Shown here: in pieces, positions 45,556-54,110 of the stretch
How the letters are laid out: each line of letters starts with the position of its first letter
How positions within the stretch are numbered: position 1 is the first letter of the stretch
From: Streptomyces sp. B21-105
Lineage (GTDB): Bacteria; Actinomycetota; Actinomycetes; Streptomycetales; Streptomycetaceae
Reading direction: 5' to 3'
NCBI RefSeq assembly: GCF_036898465.1
Contig: NZ_JARUMJ010000001.1
Coordinates: 6,200,001 to 6,264,000 of the forward strand
DNA length: 64,000 nucleotides
Made by a program: the position numbers and the translations under genes
Notes under the pieces: model-generated
Databases searched by the model: none
Told to the model about the DNA's origin: nothing
The model's input: only the letters and a program-made list of their open reading frames with translations

Positions 45556-46686
45556 GTGAGATCCATCTGGAACGGCGCCATCTCGTTCGGTCTCGTCAGC
45601 ATCCCGATCAAGCTGGTGAACGCCACCGAGAGCCATTCGATCTCCTTCCGCCAGATCCACACGGAGGACGGCGGTCGCATTCGTTACCGCAAAGTCTGCG
45701 AGCTGGAGGAGCGTGAGGTGTCGTCGGCGGAGATCGGCAAGGGGTACGAGGACGCGGACGGCACGATCATCCCGATCACCGACGAGGACCTGTCCCACCT
45801 TCCGCTCCCGACCGCCAAGACCATCGAGATCGTGGCCTTCGTGCCGGCCGACCGGATCGACCCGCTCCAGATGGACGCCGCCTACTACCTCCAGGCGGGC
45901 GGCGCACCGGCAGCCAAGCCGTACACCCTGCTCCGGGAGGCCCTGAAGCGCAGCAACAAGGTCGCGATCGCGAAGTACGCCCTCCGTGGCCGTGAGCGCC
46001 TCGGCATGCTCCGCGTGGTCGGCGAGGCGATCGCCATGCACGGACTGCTCTGGCCGGACGAGGTCCGCGCGCCGGAGGGCGTCGCCCCGGATACCTCCGT
46101 CACGGTCCGCGACAACGAACTGGACCTCGCGGACGCCCTGATGGAAACCCTCGGCGAGGTCGACCTGGAGGACCTGCACGACGAGTACCGCGAGGCGGTG
46201 GAGGAGGTCGTCGCGGCGAAGGCGGCCGGCGAGGCGCCCCCCGAGGCCCCGTCCCCGCCGTCCAGCGGCAAGGTGCTGGATCTGATGGCGGCCCTGGAGA
46301 AGAGCGTCCGGGCGGCGAAGGAGTCGCGGGGCGAGGCCGCGGATTCCGCACGGGAGCCGGAGGAGGCCGAGAAGGCGGAGGTCAGGCGCCTGCCCCAGCG
46401 CAAGTCGGCCGGCGCCTCGCCCAAGCAGACGGGCGGCAAGAAGTCGACGTCGACGGCGAAGAAGTCCACGGCCGCGCCACGGAAGTCGACGGCGAAGTCC
46501 GGCCAGGCCGCGAAGAAGACGACGGCGACCGGGAGCACGGCCAAGAAGACGGCCGCGAAGAAGACGACGTCGACGGCCAGCAAGACACCCGCCAAGTCGA
46601 CTGCCAGGACGACCGCGAAGACGACCGAGAAGACCGCGGCCAAGAAGACGGCGAAGAAGGCGACGCCCCGCAAACGCACGGCCTGA
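45556..46686 (+). CDS. ku: Ku protein (non-homologous end joining) with long Lys-rich tail
   Basis: 376-aa DNA-end-binding protein. GTG 45556 follows GGAAAGG, giving the canonical start MRSIWNGAISFGLVSIPIKLVNATE. The beta-barrel/ring region includes RIRYRKVCELEEREVSSAEIGKGYED and RSNKVAIAKYALRGRERL, then the ligase-recruiting end of the core. From about residue 270 the protein has a long basic tail of AKKT, TAKK and KSTA repeats, histone H1-like, as in other actinobacterial Ku proteins where it aids DNA binding or bridging. Upstream, 45470-45530 has repeated tcatcccctcacc words. ligD is divergent; both likely share a control region. Confidence 0.95.
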   Translation: MRSIWNGAISFGLVSIPIKLVNATESHSISFRQIHTEDGGRIRYRKVCELEEREVSSAEIGKGYEDADGTIIPITDEDLSHLPLPTAKTIEIVAFVPADRIDPLQMDAAYYLQAGGAPAAKPYTLLREALKRSNKVAIAKYALRGRERLGMLRVVGEAIAMHGLLWPDEVRAPEGVAPDTSVTVRDNELDLADALMETLGEVDLEDLHDEYREAVEEVVAAKAAGEAPPEAPSPPSSGKVLDLMAALEKSVRAAKESRGEAADSAREPEEAEKAEVRRLPQRKSAGASPKQTGGKKSTSTAKKSTAAPRKSTAKSGQAAKKTTATGSTAKKTAAKKTTSTASKTPAKSTARTTAKTTEKTAAKKTAKKATPRKRTA

Positions 46687-46770
46687 CCGCCCGCCTACCC
46701 CACCTGCCTACCCCGCCTGGCCACCGACCTGCCCAGTCCCCTGCCCGCAGCGCCCCGCTGTCGGTCGGGT

Positions 46771-48126
46771 TCAGCGGGCCGGTGCTCGCCCGTCGCGCGC
46801 GTGGACGTCCGGCCGCGCGCCGTTGCGGTCGCCGCCCCGGCGGGGGAGGGCCAGCAGGGCCGTGCCCGCACCCAGTCCCACGGCCGCCGGGACGGGAATC
46901 GCGCCTCCGTGGGCGAATCCGTGTCCCGCGAAGTACGTCAGCGCGCAGACGCTCACCCCGAGCCCCGCCCACACCCGCCAGGCCGCCGCCCCGCGAATCC
47001 CGGCGCCGGGACGGACGGCCCTCTCCACCGAGGCCAGCCACCGCTCCAGCGGACGCAACGCCCGGACGACCCCGGCCAGGACGACCCCCAGCACCAGCAG
47101 CCACGGCGCACGCAGCGCCCACCAGCCCGCTGAGCCGTACCCGGGTTCGGGGGCGAGGCCGGTGAGGTAGAAGGCGGCGGCGACGATCAGCACGGGCAGC
47201 ATGTGCCACAGGTAGAGCGTCATGCTGCCGGCCCCCAGCACCCGCACCGCCCGTTCCACCCGGTCCCGTTCCAGCGCTCTGCGGACGGCCGGCGCGATCC
47301 ACAGCGCCACCCCCACCTGCGCCACCGCCCAGGCCAGCATGGCCGCCGACGGCGGATCGGTGTTGCTCAGCCCCTGCCCCGTCACCAGGATGAGACTGAC
47401 CGGGAACGGCCCGGGCCCGACGAGGACGGCGAACACCGCCCCACCGGCCAGCGCCAGCGCGACCGGCACCGTCCGCCCGCCTTCGGTCAGCAGCCCGTCC
47501 CGCCAGCAGAAGCCGAGCTGGTAGACGACGCCCCACACGAGCAGGTAGTTCACCGCCCCGACGGCCTCGACGAGCCCGGTGCGAGGCGGTCCGACGGCCG
47601 CGACGAGCGCGCCCACGCCGAACCCGACGACGCCCATGACCACGGGCACCCGCGGACCCCACCGTTCGTGCAGGGCGTACAGCGTCGGCGTCAGGGCGCT
47701 GACCAGCATATACACCGGCAGGAACCAGAACTGCATGGCCATCGCCCAGCCCACCAGCGCGAGGGTGGCGGGATCCACGCCGAGCGCGCCGCACACGCCG
47801 AGGACGAGCAGGACGAGACCGCTGTACGCGGCCGTGGGCAGCAGCAGTCGCACCGCCCGCTGCCCTACCCATCCGGCGGCGCTTCCCCCGGCTTCCCGGC
47901 TCCGTGCCCAGGACCCGCCGGCCGCGTGCCCGCCGGCCAGGAAGAACAGCGGCATGATCTGGAAGCCCAGCGTCAGCCACTGCGTCCAGGGCAGCGTGAG
48001 CAGCATCTCCGGGGCGGTGAGCGTCCCGTCCGGATGCCGGACCAGCCCGGTGATCAGCCAGTGCCCCAGCACCACGAGCAGGATCGCCCAGGCCCGCAGG
48101 AAGTCGACGTACCGGTCTCGGCTCAT
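46771..48126 (-). CDS. Acyltransferase 3 family membrane protein
   Basis: 451-aa protein with about ten membrane helices. MSRDRYVDFLRAWAILLVVLGHWLITG is the acyltransferase-3 signature start, with the conserved Arg and the His in LGHW; LFFLAGGHAAGGSW and LYLWHMLPVLIV are further family marks. ATG 48126 is taken; ATG 48135 would add three residues. Such enzymes O-acylate glycans or other surface molecules using an acyl donor from inside. It faces the MFS gene across a shared intergenic region holding the palindrome at 48262. The C-terminus is Arg/Gly-rich. Confidence 0.88.
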   Translation of the reverse strand: MSRDRYVDFLRAWAILLVVLGHWLITGLVRHPDGTLTAPEMLLTLPWTQWLTLGFQIMPLFFLAGGHAAGGSWARSREAGGSAAGWVGQRAVRLLLPTAAYSGLVLLVLGVCGALGVDPATLALVGWAMAMQFWFLPVYMLVSALTPTLYALHERWGPRVPVVMGVVGFGVGALVAAVGPPRTGLVEAVGAVNYLLVWGVVYQLGFCWRDGLLTEGGRTVPVALALAGGAVFAVLVGPGPFPVSLILVTGQGLSNTDPPSAAMLAWAVAQVGVALWIAPAVRRALERDRVERAVRVLGAGSMTLYLWHMLPVLIVAAAFYLTGLAPEPGYGSAGWWALRAPWLLVLGVVLAGVVRALRPLERWLASVERAVRPGAGIRGAAAWRVWAGLGVSVCALTYFAGHGFAHGGAIPVPAAVGLGAGTALLALPRRGGDRNGARPDVHARDGRAPAR

Positions 48127-48249
48127 GCCTCGCATGCTGCCGCCGTCTCCGACTCCTTTACAGGTCAACGGCGTTGTCGCAACCAAGCCGTGCCCTGACG
48201 GCACCCGCGTCGAGCGTGGCGACCGGTCGCCACGGGCGTCGCCGCACTC

Positions 48250-48277
48250 TTGACGCCCCGAATGTTACCGGTAACAT
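48250..48277 (+). promoter_or_regulatory. Promoter with overlapping perfect palindrome (LacI-type operator) for the MFS-galactosidase genes
   Basis: ATGTTACCGGTAACAT (48262-48277) is a perfect 16-bp palindrome centred on CCGG, typical of LacI-family operators. TTGACG at 48250-48255 and TAACAT at 48272-48277, 16 bases apart, form a plausible promoter, so the operator would cover spacer and -10. It lies 65 bases before the MFS start codon. Confidence 0.75.
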
Positions 48278-48341
48278 CGACGGTCGTCGGAGCATCACAC
48301 CCCACCCCACGACGCCGTGGGCCGTCCGTCCTGGAGTCCGC

Positions 48342-49688
48342 GTGACCGACCACCCCACGGCACGGCGCGCCCCGGCCACCGGGCCCCCGTCGCCCGGCCC
48401 GGCCGGCGCCGCCGCGGTCGAGGCCGGGCCGGCCGAACCCGCACACGCACCCGCAGTCGAAGCCGAAGCAGGCCCTGGTGGCCTGGAGGCCGGCCCTGGC
48501 GGTGTGGACGCCGGCCCCGTCTTCACGACGTCCGCCGTGGTCGCGTCCTGCTTCGGATTCGTGCTCATCGGCGTGCTCCAGGCCCTCTACGGACCGTCGA
48601 TCCCCGCGCTCCGCGAGGAGTTCGGACTCTCCCCCTCCGCCGCGGGCCTCGGCCTGAGCGCCCACTTCGCGGGCGGGGTCGCCGGCGTCCTCCTCTTCGA
48701 CCGCCGCTTCGGACGCACCGGCAACCGCCGGATCCTCGCCGTCGCGTACCTGCTGATGGCGGCCGGGGCCGCAGGGTTCGCCCTCGCCCCCGACTGGCCC
48801 GTCGCCCTCCTCGCCGCCCTCCTCGCCGGCATCGGCTTCGGCGGCATCGACTACGGCCTCAACCGGCTGTTCGCGAGGGGCTTCGGCCGCCGCTCGACGG
48901 CGATGCTCAACATCCTCAACGCCCACTTCGGCATCGGCGCGATCCTGGGCCCGGCCCTGCTCGGCGCCGTCGGCGCCGAGCACTATCCGGCCCTCTTCCT
49001 GGCCTTCGCCGTAGCCAACATCCCCCTGCTGTTCTGCCTGCGAGGCGTCAAGAACCACGCCCCGCAGCCCACGTCCGCCGATACCGGAGCCGCCGACGCG
49101 GGGGCCGGCGACACCGGGGCCGGCACGCCGGTCGGGGCCGCCCTGCGCTCCGTCCTCGCCGTGTTCGTCACCCTCTACGTCCTGCATGTGGGCATCGAGG
49201 CGGGCGTGGGCGGCTGGGAACCCACCCACCTGGAGTCCGTCGGCTACGGCGCGGGCGCGGCCGCCACCGCGACCAGCGTCTACTGGCTGATGATGACGGT
49301 CGGCCGCTTCCTGGCCGCCCCGATCGCCCTGCGCTTCTCCGCCCAGACGATCATCACCGTCTCCTGCGCCGGCATGACGGCCTGCCTCCTCCTGGCGGCG
49401 ATCCCGGACTTCGCCCCCTACGCCTACGCCGGCGTCGGCCTCTTCATCGCCCCGATCTTCCCCACCGGCCTGCCCTGGCTCAGCCGGGCCGCCCCCAGCG
49501 CCCGCCGGGCCGGGGCGATAGTCATGGCCGCGTCCATGCTGGGCGGCGTGGCGGCGGGCCCGGCCCTCGGCAAGATCATCGAGTGGTCGGGCGTCCGGGA
49601 CGTCCCCCTCATCCTCGCGGCCGTCTCAGCCGTCTGCCTGGCGGCCACCCTCTGGCTCACCCGGACGACACGCCGACCGTCCCCCTGA
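48342..49688 (+). CDS. MFS transporter
   Basis: 448-aa membrane carrier from GTG 48342 (GGAG upstream). After a Pro/Ala-rich cytoplasmic N-terminus of about 55 residues there are about twelve membrane segments, beginning TTSAVVASCFGFVLIGVLQALYG. The loop FDRRFGRTGNRRILAVAYLL is the MFS A-motif region. GVGGWEPTHL and GLFIAPIFPTGLPWLSR resemble fucose/sugar-permease-like MFS proteins. Its neighbours, GH35 beta-galactosidase and LacI regulator, suggest uptake of a galactoside or plant-wall oligosaccharide. It is first in the unit and carries the palindromic operator. It ends 77 bases before the galactosidase, with ccctttgcccca repeated between them. Confidence 0.88.
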   Translation: MTDHPTARRAPATGPPSPGPAGAAAVEAGPAEPAHAPAVEAEAGPGGLEAGPGGVDAGPVFTTSAVVASCFGFVLIGVLQALYGPSIPALREEFGLSPSAAGLGLSAHFAGGVAGVLLFDRRFGRTGNRRILAVAYLLMAAGAAGFALAPDWPVALLAALLAGIGFGGIDYGLNRLFARGFGRRSTAMLNILNAHFGIGAILGPALLGAVGAEHYPALFLAFAVANIPLLFCLRGVKNHAPQPTSADTGAADAGAGDTGAGTPVGAALRSVLAVFVTLYVLHVGIEAGVGGWEPTHLESVGYGAGAAATATSVYWLMMTVGRFLAAPIALRFSAQTIITVSCAGMTACLLLAAIPDFAPYAYAGVGLFIAPIFPTGLPWLSRAAPSARRAGAIVMAASMLGGVAAGPALGKIIEWSGVRDVPLILAAVSAVCLAATLWLTRTTRRPSP

Positions 49689-49765
49689 GGAAACCCGGAA
49701 CGCACCCACCCCCTTTGCCCCACCCCCTTTGCCCCACCCCTCGCCCACCCCACCGAAGGGACCTC

Positions 49766-51598
49766 ATGCCCGCCCTCGCCACCACCTCCGACGGCTTCCT
49801 CCTCCACGGCGCCCCCTTCCGCATCCTCTCCGGGGCGATGCACTACTTCCGCGTCCACCCCGACCAGTGGGCCGACCGGCTGCGCAAGGCCCGCCTGATG
49901 GGCCTGAACACCGTCGAGACGTACCTCCCCTGGAACCTCCACCAGCCCGAACCCGGCACCCTGGTCCTCGACGGCCTGCTCGACCTGCCCCGCTTCCTCC
50001 GCCTCGCCGCGGCCGAGGGCCTGCACGTCCTCCTCCGCCCCGGCCCCTTCATCTGCGCCGAGTGGGACGGCGGCGGCCTGCCCCACTGGCTCACCGCCGA
50101 CCCCGACATCCGCCTGCGCACCAGCGACCCCCGCTTCACGGACGCCGTCGACCGCTACCTGGACCTCCTCCTCCCGCCGCTCCTGCCGTACATGGCGGCG
50201 TCCGGCGGCCCCGTCATCGCCGTGCAGGTGGAGAACGAGTACGGGGCGTACGGCGACGACGTCGCCTACCTCAAGCACATCGAGCACGCCCTGCGCTCCC
50301 GGGGCGTCGAGGAACTGCTCTTCACCTGCGACCAGACCGCAGGCGACCACCTCCGCAACGGGACGCTGCCCGGCGTCCTGGCCACCGGCACCTTCGGCAG
50401 CCGGGTGGAGGAGTCGCTGCGGCGGCTCCGCGAGGCACAGCCCGAAGGCCCCCTGATGTGCTCGGAGTTCTGGATCGGCTGGTTCGACCACTGGGGCGGC
50501 CCGCACCACGGGAGGGACGCCGAGGACGCCGCCGCCGACCTGGACCGGCTCCTCTCCGCGGGCGCCTCCGTCAACATCTACATGTTCCACGGCGGCACCA
50601 ACTTCGGTTACACCAACGGCGCCAACCACCACCACGCCTACGTGCCCACCGTCACCTCCTACGACTACGACGCCCCGCTCACCGAGAGCGGCGACCCGGG
50701 CCCGAAGTACCACGCCTTCCGCGAGGTCATCGCCCGCCACGCCCCGGTCCCGGACGAGCCGGTCCCGGCGCCGTCGCCCAAACTCCCCCCGACCACGGTC
50801 GGGTTGACCCGCCGCACGCCCCTCATCCCGCCGGCCGGCCGCCCGGTCCGCGCCACGGACCCGCTCTCCGCAGACGACATGGGACGGCGCGCCGGCTACA
50901 CCCTGTACCGGACGACCGTCCCCACCCCTGGGCACGGCCTGCTGCACTTCGAGGGGGGAGTGGGGGACCGGGCGCAGGTCTTCCTGGACGGCGCCCCGGC
51001 CGGCGTCCTGGAGCGCGAGCGCTACGAGGAGACCCTGCCGGTCCACGTCCCGCGCGCGGACGCCGTCCTCGACGTGCTCGTGGAGAACATGGGCCGGGTC
51101 AACTACGGGCCCCGCATCGGCGTCCCGAAGGGCCTGCTGGGCCCGGTCACCTTCATGGGACGTCCCCTGCAGGACTGGGACTGCCACGCCCTCCCGCTCG
51201 ACGACGCCCCCTCCACGGCCACCCTCACCGCCGCCCACCCCACGACCGGGCCCGCCGCCCCCGAGACCACTGCCCCCGGCACCGGGACCCTCACCCCCCG
51301 CATCCCCGTCCCCGAGGCCTTCGCCTCCGCCGGGCCCGCCTTCCACCACGGCACCTTCGACGTGGCGACCCCGGCCGACGCCTTCCTCTCCCTCCCCGGC
51401 TGGACGAAGGGCCAGGCCTGGATCAACGGCTTCCACCTCGGCCGCTACTGGAACCGCGGCCCCCAGCGCACCCTGTACGTCCCCGCTCCGGTCCTGCGCA
51501 GGGGCGTCAACGAGCTCGTCCTCCTCGAACTGCACGGCGCCACGACGTCCGCCGCCCACCTGACCGAAGTCCCCGACCTGGGCCCGACAGGCCCCTGA
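49766..51598 (+). CDS. GH35 beta-galactosidase
   Basis: 610-aa intracellular glycosidase (no signal peptide). FRILSGAMHYFRVHPDQWADRLRKARLMGLNTVETYLPWNLHQPEPG is a classic GH35 opening. VIAVQVENEYGAYG contains the acid/base Glu (E158), and MCSEFWIGWFDHWG the nucleophile Glu (E234). YMFHGGTNFGYTNGAN and SYDYDAPLTESGDPGPKY follow, then the beta-sandwich domains with MGRVNYGPRIGVPKGLLGPV and WTKGQAWINGFHLGRYWNRGPQRTLYVP. It cleaves terminal beta-galactosides, probably imported by the upstream MFS carrier. The ribosome site is GAAGGGA before ATG 49766. Confidence 0.95.
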   Translation: MPALATTSDGFLLHGAPFRILSGAMHYFRVHPDQWADRLRKARLMGLNTVETYLPWNLHQPEPGTLVLDGLLDLPRFLRLAAAEGLHVLLRPGPFICAEWDGGGLPHWLTADPDIRLRTSDPRFTDAVDRYLDLLLPPLLPYMAASGGPVIAVQVENEYGAYGDDVAYLKHIEHALRSRGVEELLFTCDQTAGDHLRNGTLPGVLATGTFGSRVEESLRRLREAQPEGPLMCSEFWIGWFDHWGGPHHGRDAEDAAADLDRLLSAGASVNIYMFHGGTNFGYTNGANHHHAYVPTVTSYDYDAPLTESGDPGPKYHAFREVIARHAPVPDEPVPAPSPKLPPTTVGLTRRTPLIPPAGRPVRATDPLSADDMGRRAGYTLYRTTVPTPGHGLLHFEGGVGDRAQVFLDGAPAGVLERERYEETLPVHVPRADAVLDVLVENMGRVNYGPRIGVPKGLLGPVTFMGRPLQDWDCHALPLDDAPSTATLTAAHPTTGPAAPETTAPGTGTLTPRIPVPEAFASAGPAFHHGTFDVATPADAFLSLPGWTKGQAWINGFHLGRYWNRGPQRTLYVPAPVLRRGVNELVLLELHGATTSAAHLTEVPDLGPTGP

Positions 51599-51804
51599 CC
51601 CACCCCCCACTCCGCGCCCCACCCCCACCCCCACTCCACCTCGCCCCCACCTCAGGCCACCCCACCCCACCCTCACCTCCGCCCACTCACCTGTCCCCCC
51701 GCCGCCCGGCCTATCCTGTGGATCCGCCGGGCGGTCCAGCACGACTGCCTGCCCGGACGCGCCCGCCCCGCAAGCGGAGCCCGCACCCGCCCCGCGCGGG
51801 CTCC
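51599..51804. other. Non-coding gap after the galactosidase
   Basis: Pro-codon-like C-rich sequence with cccacc and cccactcc words, low complexity and no ORF with good codon use. The only less biased stretch is ggcctatcctgtggatccgcc near 51708-51728, a possible promoter for the lacI gene. With the 28-bp repeats that follow, the gap to lacI is 322 bases. Confidence 0.4.
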
Positions 51805-51888
51805 TCCGCCCAGACCGGCCAGCCCAGCCCAGTCCGCCCAGACCGGCCAGCCCAGCCCAGTCCGCCCAGACCGGCCAGCCCAGCCCAG
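51805..51888 (+). repeat. Three tandem 28-bp repeats in the lacI leader
   Basis: Three perfect direct copies of a 28-bp unit containing ccgcccagaccggccag, at 51805-51832, 51833-51860 and 51861-51888, followed by a degenerate remnant (tcccgcccagtcc). They end 32 bases before the lacI start codon. Confidence 0.9.
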
Positions 51889-51920
51889 TCCCGCCCAGTC
51901 CACAGGAAGAAGCCCCCACC

Positions 51921-53021
51921 ATGACCGGTAGCGCTGCCGACGGCCCGGCTCCCAGGGGACGCAGCAGACGCAACTTCGCCGGAGCCCGCCCGGTGATGGA
52001 CGACGTCGCGAAACTGGCGGGCGTCTCCAAGCAGACGGTCTCCCGGGTGCTCAACGACCACCCGGCCGTCCGCGACGAGACGAGGGAGGCGGTCCGGACG
52101 GCGATGCGCACCCTCGGCTACCGCCCCAGCAGCAGCGCCCGCTCGCTGGCCAGCGGCCGTACCCGGATGCTCGGCGTGATCTCGTTCGACGCGGCCCGCT
52201 ACGGCCCCGCCTCGACCCTGACCGCGATCAACACGGCGGCGCAGGAGGCGGGCTACCTGGTGAGCTCGATCGCGCTGGACACCGCGGACCGGGACACGGT
52301 GGTGCGGGCCGCCGACCGGCTGTCGGCGGAGGGCGCGGACGGCGTGATCGCGATCGCCCCCCAGGTCCGGCTGGCACGCGCCCTCGCGGAAGCCCACCTG
52401 GACACCCCCCTGGTCGTCATGGACAACGACCTCGGCGACGGCACCCCCACGGTCACCTCCGACGCGCTCACCGGCGCCCGCAAGGCGACGCGGCACCTGC
52501 TCTCCCTCGGCCACCCCACGGTCCGCCACCTCGCCGGCCCGACGGGCTGGACGTCGGCGGACCGCCGGGCGGACAGCTGGCGCGCCACACTCGAGGCGGC
52601 GGGCGCCGAGGTCCACGCCCCCCTCATCGGCGACTGGAGCGCGGACTCCGGCTACGACCGTGGCCGTGAACTGGCGCAGGACCCGGGCCTGACCGCGGTC
52701 TTCGTCTCGAACGACCAGATGGCCCTCGGTGTCCTGCGCGCGCTCCACGAGGCGGGCCGTCGCGTCCCCGAGGACGTCAGCGTGGTCGGCTACGACGACA
52801 TCCCGGAAGCCGCCCACTTCCTTCCCCCGCTGACCACGATCCGCACCGACTTCACCGACATCGGCACCATCGCCCTGCGCGTCCTCCTGGCCCGGATCGA
52901 CGCCCCGCCCCGTCCCTCAGCGGCACCGGAGCCCTCCCTCACCGTCGTCCCGGTCGACCTGCGGGTCCGGCACAGCACGACCGTCCCGCCCCGCCGCGGC
53001 GCCACGCACGCCGCCGTCTGA
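51921..53021 (+). CDS. LacI-family transcriptional regulator
   Basis: 366-aa repressor. The N-terminal helix-turn-helix MDDVAKLAGVSKQTVSRVLNDHPAVRDETREAV and hinge YRPSSSARSLASGRT are typical LacI, after a 25-residue basic extension. The periplasmic-binding-like core contains MLGVISFDAARYGP, GVIAIAPQ, VVMDNDLGDGTPTV, DRRADSWRATLEAAG, VFVSNDQMALGVL and VSVVGYDDIPEAAHFLPPLTTIRTDF. It is likely to bind the palindrome at 48262 and control the MFS/galactosidase genes, released by a galactoside. Its start has GGAAGAAG upstream. Confidence 0.93.
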   Translation: MTGSAADGPAPRGRSRRNFAGARPVMDDVAKLAGVSKQTVSRVLNDHPAVRDETREAVRTAMRTLGYRPSSSARSLASGRTRMLGVISFDAARYGPASTLTAINTAAQEAGYLVSSIALDTADRDTVVRAADRLSAEGADGVIAIAPQVRLARALAEAHLDTPLVVMDNDLGDGTPTVTSDALTGARKATRHLLSLGHPTVRHLAGPTGWTSADRRADSWRATLEAAGAEVHAPLIGDWSADSGYDRGRELAQDPGLTAVFVSNDQMALGVLRALHEAGRRVPEDVSVVGYDDIPEAAHFLPPLTTIRTDFTDIGTIALRVLLARIDAPPRPSAAPEPSLTVVPVDLRVRHSTTVPPRRGATHAAV

Positions 53022-53042
53022 CCGGCCGGACCGCCCGTCACC

Positions 53043-53873
53043 TCACGCGGGTTCGTCGATCCGGTCCTTCGCCCACCACAGGAACGCGGCGGCGTGCTGC
53101 TGGTTGGCGAACCCGTCGCCGGCGAGGGTGTGCAGAAGGTCGTTGCTCCAGAAGATGAGCCGGCCGAGGGTCCAGTTCACCGACTCCGGTGCGGGCAGCT
53201 CCAGTCCGTAGACGATCCGCGCGATCTCCCGCTTGCCGCCCGCCTCCGTCGTGTACTTGAGGATCGACAGAAAGCGTTCCGGCTCCATCACGCAGAGCAC
53301 CCTGGTGAGGAGGGCCTCCTTGAAGCCCGTCATGGCGAACGGCTTCGCCCCGCTCAGCAGGTGGTCCAGCCGGTCCTCGCGCGGTACGTCGTCCGGTCCG
53401 TGAAGGAGGTACTCGACCGTCTGCCGGGTCGACTCGGCGGCCGCGTCGTCGCCGAGGGCGTTCCACGCGCTGTTGAACGTGGCCTGGTTGCCGGGGTGCG
53501 CTCCGACGTCGGAGTTCGCGAAGTCCTTGAGGGATCGCGGATCGCACGCGTACAGCCCTTCACGGGAGAAGATCCTCCGGTACTTCTCCCAGTAGGCCGC
53601 CACCTCGGGATCGAAGTCCGGCCGGGTGGCGAGGTAGCGGGCCTTGAGCCGGTCGACGCGTTCCAGCACTCCGGGCTCCACGTCCTCGGCTTTCGGGAAA
53701 CGCGCCTTGAGGTCGGCGAAGGAGCGGGGCGGCTGCTTCCTCGGCTCGGCGAGTGCGCCGTGCTCCCACTCGAAACCGCATCGATGCCTGACGAGCCGAC
53801 GCCCGCCCTCGAGCCCGCGAACCAGCTCGATGTCCTCATCGTCGCTGCACAACGGGCACATCGCCAACGCCAT
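53043..53873 (-). CDS. Hypothetical protein with N-terminal Cys-rich (zinc-ribbon-like) segment
   Basis: 276-aa protein from ATG 53873, chosen because GGGAGG sits 6 bases upstream. The N-terminus CPLCSDDEDIELV...HRCGFEWEHG carries CxxC plus a single later Cys, resembling part of a zinc-binding ribbon. Then comes a helical region: FPKAEDVEPGVLERVDRLKARYLATRPDFD, YWEKYRRIFSREGLYACDPRSLKDFANSDVGAHPGNQATFNSAWNALG, KPFAMTGFKEALLTRVLCVMEPERFLSILKYTTEAGGK, and the end HAAAFLWWAKDRIDEP. Some features recall N-terminal modules of McrB-like restriction proteins, but that is only a resemblance. I do not recognise a defined family. Confidence 0.7.
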   Translation of the reverse strand: MALAMCPLCSDDEDIELVRGLEGGRRLVRHRCGFEWEHGALAEPRKQPPRSFADLKARFPKAEDVEPGVLERVDRLKARYLATRPDFDPEVAAYWEKYRRIFSREGLYACDPRSLKDFANSDVGAHPGNQATFNSAWNALGDDAAAESTRQTVEYLLHGPDDVPREDRLDHLLSGAKPFAMTGFKEALLTRVLCVMEPERFLSILKYTTEAGGKREIARIVYGLELPAPESVNWTLGRLIFWSNDLLHTLAGDGFANQQHAAAFLWWAKDRIDEPA

Positions 53874-54110
53874 GGCCACCCTCCCGCACGGTGCCGCATC
53901 GCACCGCGAACCAGAACACGCGGCAACCGCAAGCCGCCCTGCGAAAGCCTGAGACGCACCCACCGCCCCCACGGTTCTCCACCCCACCGCCCGCCCCACC
54001 GTCCGTGCCACGCGAACGCCGGTAAAGCCCCACCGCGCCCACCGCGCCGTGTAGCGTGACGATCTTCGGCCGGCGCAAGCCGCCCGGAGTCCTCGAAGGC
54101 CGGGCACCTC

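Noticed and set aside
51805..51888. 28-bp repeats as a CRISPR array
   Set aside because: Copies are directly adjacent with no spacers.
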